Part shown: positions 62,172-64,000 of the stretch, in pieces
Layout: the number at the start of each line of letters is the position of its first letter
Position numbering within the stretch: position 1 is the first letter of the stretch
Position numbers and translations under genes: made by a program
Notes under the pieces: generated by a model
What the model was told of the DNA's origin: nothing
The model's input: the letters and a program-made list of their open reading frames with translations, nothing else
Databases searched by the model: none
Assembly (NCBI GenBank): GCA_002410505.1
Contig: DHSO01000040.1
Location: forward strand, 1 to 64,000
DNA length: 64,000 bases
Direction: 5' to 3'
DNA from: Cloacimonetes bacterium UBA5284
GTDB taxonomy: Bacteria > Cloacimonadota > Cloacimonadia > Cloacimonadales > Cloacimonadaceae

Positions 62172-63758
62172 ATGAAGAAATTTTCCTGGCGCGGTCTTTC
62201 AATAATCATATTCATATGCGTAACAGCATTTTATCTGGCTCCTTTGGCGATCCCGAATCTGCCGGAGTGGTGGGCGAAAAACAAGCTGAAACTCGGGCTG
62301 GATCTAAAAGGCGGTATGCAGATATTGCTGGAAGTGGACACTTCCGCCCTATCTACAGCCGATGCGCGTGGCGCGGTGGATCAGAACATCAAGATCATCC
62401 GCGAACGTATCGATCAATTTGGAGTTGCTGAGCCATCCATTCAAAAACTCGGTGAAAACCGGATTATGGTGCAGCTGCCCGGAGTCAGCGACTTTGAAGC
62501 GGCAGAGAATCTGATTAAGCAAACTGCCATGCTGGAGTTCAAAGTGGTAGCTCAGCCCGATGAAGCCAAACGTGTTTTGGACCAAATCGACAGCAATATC
62601 ACAGCTAATCTGGAGAATTTTCCCGCTTTAGCAGAACTGGATAAACAGGACAAAGAGATAATGGCGGATAGCGATTCTCTGGGCCTTGATGAAACACAAA
62701 GCGGTGTATTCAGCAGTCTGGTACGCCCGGGTGAGATGGATTATGAAGTGCAGTATGACAGCGTTCGACTGATGCAGGAACTGCTGGCGGATTCGTTATT
62801 CCACCAAATGGTTCCCGCCGGCTGGCAGATCTCATTGGAAAAGGCTGATGCCACCAATATCAGAGCAGATAGAATACTGCATGTGCTTTCCAGTGCAGTT
62901 GAGCTTTCAGGGGCAGATTTGGCAAGAGCGAAAATGGAATATGGCTCATCCACATCCACTGATCCCCGTACAGCGAACAAACCCTATGTCTCCATTGAAA
63001 TGAAACGCGAAGGTGCCAGAAAGTTTGAGCGTGTAACTACCGACAATATCGGCAAACGTCTGGCAATTGTTCTGGACAATGTTGTGTATTCTGCGCCAAA
63101 TATCCAAGAACGTATCGCCGGGGGCAGAGCTCAGATCACCGGAAGATTCACTTCATCGGAAGCCAACGAACTGGCTATTGTGTTGAACACCGGTAATTTG
63201 ATAGCTCCCATTACACCCGCTTCCACCTCGATAATAGGTGCTACTTTGGGTTCAGACAGCATTAAAAGCGGATCCATGGCCGGAATCATCGGTTTGGCGG
63301 GCGTTATGTTGTTTATGCTGGTTTATTACAAGGTCGGCGGCCTGCTGACAGACTTTACTCTGGTCTTCAATGTTGGTTTTATTCTGGCTATGCTGACCGC
63401 TTTTGGCGGAACTCTTACGCTTCCCGGAATCGCCGGCATGATCCTGACCATCGGCATGGCAGTTGATGCCAACGTGCTGGTATTTGAACGTATCCGCGAA
63501 GAACTGGATACGGGTAAGACAGCACGTTCCGCCGTTGACGCCGGCTACAATCGCGCTGCAGTTACAGTGTGGGATGCCAATATCACCACTCTGATCGCTG
63601 CTGCTGTATTGTATCAATTTGGCTCCGGTCCTATTCGCGGTTTTGCCATCACTCTTGCTATCGGTATCATAGGTTCGATGTTCTGCGCGCTGGTATTTGT
63701 GCGCTCGCTTTTCGATACCTTTGTCCTTACCGGAACCAAAAAAACATTGAGCATCTAA
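62172..63758 (+). CDS. secD: Protein translocase subunit SecD
   Basis: 528 aa. With SecF it uses the proton gradient to pull proteins through SecYEG. One N-terminal helix, then the periplasmic P1 domain starting LGLDLKGGMQILLEVD. P1 contains an acidic linker near 160-180 (ELDKQDKEIMADSDSLGLDE). The P1 base has AITGRFTSSEANELAIVLN-like strands. Five C-terminal helices include GMAVDANVLVFERIREEL, the family signature. AGGGAG precedes the ATG. secF follows 10 bases later. Confidence 0.95.
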   Translation: MKKFSWRGLSIIIFICVTAFYLAPLAIPNLPEWWAKNKLKLGLDLKGGMQILLEVDTSALSTADARGAVDQNIKIIRERIDQFGVAEPSIQKLGENRIMVQLPGVSDFEAAENLIKQTAMLEFKVVAQPDEAKRVLDQIDSNITANLENFPALAELDKQDKEIMADSDSLGLDETQSGVFSSLVRPGEMDYEVQYDSVRLMQELLADSLFHQMVPAGWQISLEKADATNIRADRILHVLSSAVELSGADLARAKMEYGSSTSTDPRTANKPYVSIEMKREGARKFERVTTDNIGKRLAIVLDNVVYSAPNIQERIAGGRAQITGRFTSSEANELAIVLNTGNLIAPITPASTSIIGATLGSDSIKSGSMAGIIGLAGVMLFMLVYYKVGGLLTDFTLVFNVGFILAMLTAFGGTLTLPGIAGMILTIGMAVDANVLVFERIREELDTGKTARSAVDAGYNRAAVTVWDANITTLIAAAVLYQFGSGPIRGFAITLAIGIIGSMFCALVFVRSLFDTFVLTGTKKTLSI

Positions 63759-63768
63759 GGAGAGAACG

Positions 63769-64000
63769 ATGAGATTATTTAAAAACACAAACATACCCTT
63801 CGTAGGGATGCGCAAAATCACCTACACAATCTCCATTATCCTCATCCTTGCTTCGCTCGTAGGTCTTGTAGTGCGGGGTCTGAATTGGAGCATTGACTTC
63901 AGCAGCGGAGTGGCAGCGAAAGTGGTCCTGAAAGCTGTCGATAGCGCTGTAGAACCGGTAAGTATTGATGAACTGCGCAATGTCTTGAAAGTAAACGGAT
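63769..64000 (+). CDS. secF: Protein translocase subunit SecF, 5' part (runs off the window)
   Basis: The first 77 codons are visible, beginning MRLFKNTNIPFVGMRKITYT. One membrane helix (ISIILILASLVGLVVRG) is followed by LNWSIDFSSGVAAKVVL, the position of the usual GIDFTGG motif of SecF; here Thr-Gly-Gly is Ser-Ser-Gly. AAGGAG precedes the ATG. Truncated by the window end, not by mutation. Confidence 0.9.
   Translation, partial: MRLFKNTNIPFVGMRKITYTISIILILASLVGLVVRGLNWSIDFSSGVAAKVVLKAVDSAVEPVSIDELRNVLKVNG

Overview
The window looks like chromosomal DNA of a Gram-negative, double-membraned bacterium of the FCB group, most likely Candidatus Cloacimonadota (an inference from gene content and protein style, not a database match). 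The pointers are a giant SprA/Sov-type type IX secretion (T9SS) translocon, a secreted protein ending in a T9SS sorting domain, an outer-membrane beta-barrel, the alternative Bacteroidetes-type GlmU protein, a two-module ThyX, and RicT/PSP1 beside RlmN. There is no phage, insertion sequence, rRNA operon or CRISPR array. The density is that of a core genome: about 50 genes, many overlapping by 4 bases.

Layout. (1) 1-9.1 kb: a secreted inactive-looking caspase-fold protein, convergent with coaX-sprA, then an 888-base gap with a striking palindromic array. (2) 9.1-28.0 kb: an almost unbroken minus-strand run. It holds psuG, a DppA-like peptidase and an RlpA-like protein, then a tightly packed cluster (pgpH, ybeY, CNNM/CBS protein, DUF3108-like, VanZ-like, MlaF-like ATPase, Gx transporter, PBP1A, GT2, alternative GlmU, ricT, rlmN, deoC, thyX) followed by tRNA-Arg(CCG) and an Uup-type ABC-F gene. 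(3) 28.3-29.8 kb: a plus-strand T9SS cargo gene. (4) 29.8-38.0 kb: a minus-strand run from dnaN through recF, a UMF1-type transporter, a polyamine-binding lipoprotein, aspS and purN to mtaB. (5) 38.0-39.1 kb: a 1-kb gap full of short repeats, where gene direction diverges. (6) 39.1-48.1 kb: plus-strand DUF4175-like protein, TPR protein, guaB, a Xer recombinase and a ThiY/ThiZ-like ABC pair. (7) 48.2-57.2 kb: mostly minus strand, with a Met-rich barrel, an LDH2-type dehydrogenase, an ornithine/lysine decarboxylase-like enzyme, a decayed fragment, dinB (plus), dusB, a GAF-HD-GYP protein, trmB and a membrane protein. (8) 57.4-64 kb: plus-strand ftsY, a nuclease-helicase fusion, a DUF3467 protein, secD and the start of secF.

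Most genes are housekeeping: envelope and peptidoglycan synthesis, tRNA and rRNA modification, replication and repair, nucleotide metabolism, and protein export (ftsY, secDF). SprA and the sorted cargo show that the export route continues across the outer membrane.

The most unusual signal is not a gene. Three long intergenic gaps each carry an inverted array of 11-bp units arranged symmetrically around a short centre (8545-8617, 38359-38431, 52137-52230). The first two are near-identical copies 30 kb apart that differ by a compensatory base-pair change in the stem. I know no named element of this form.
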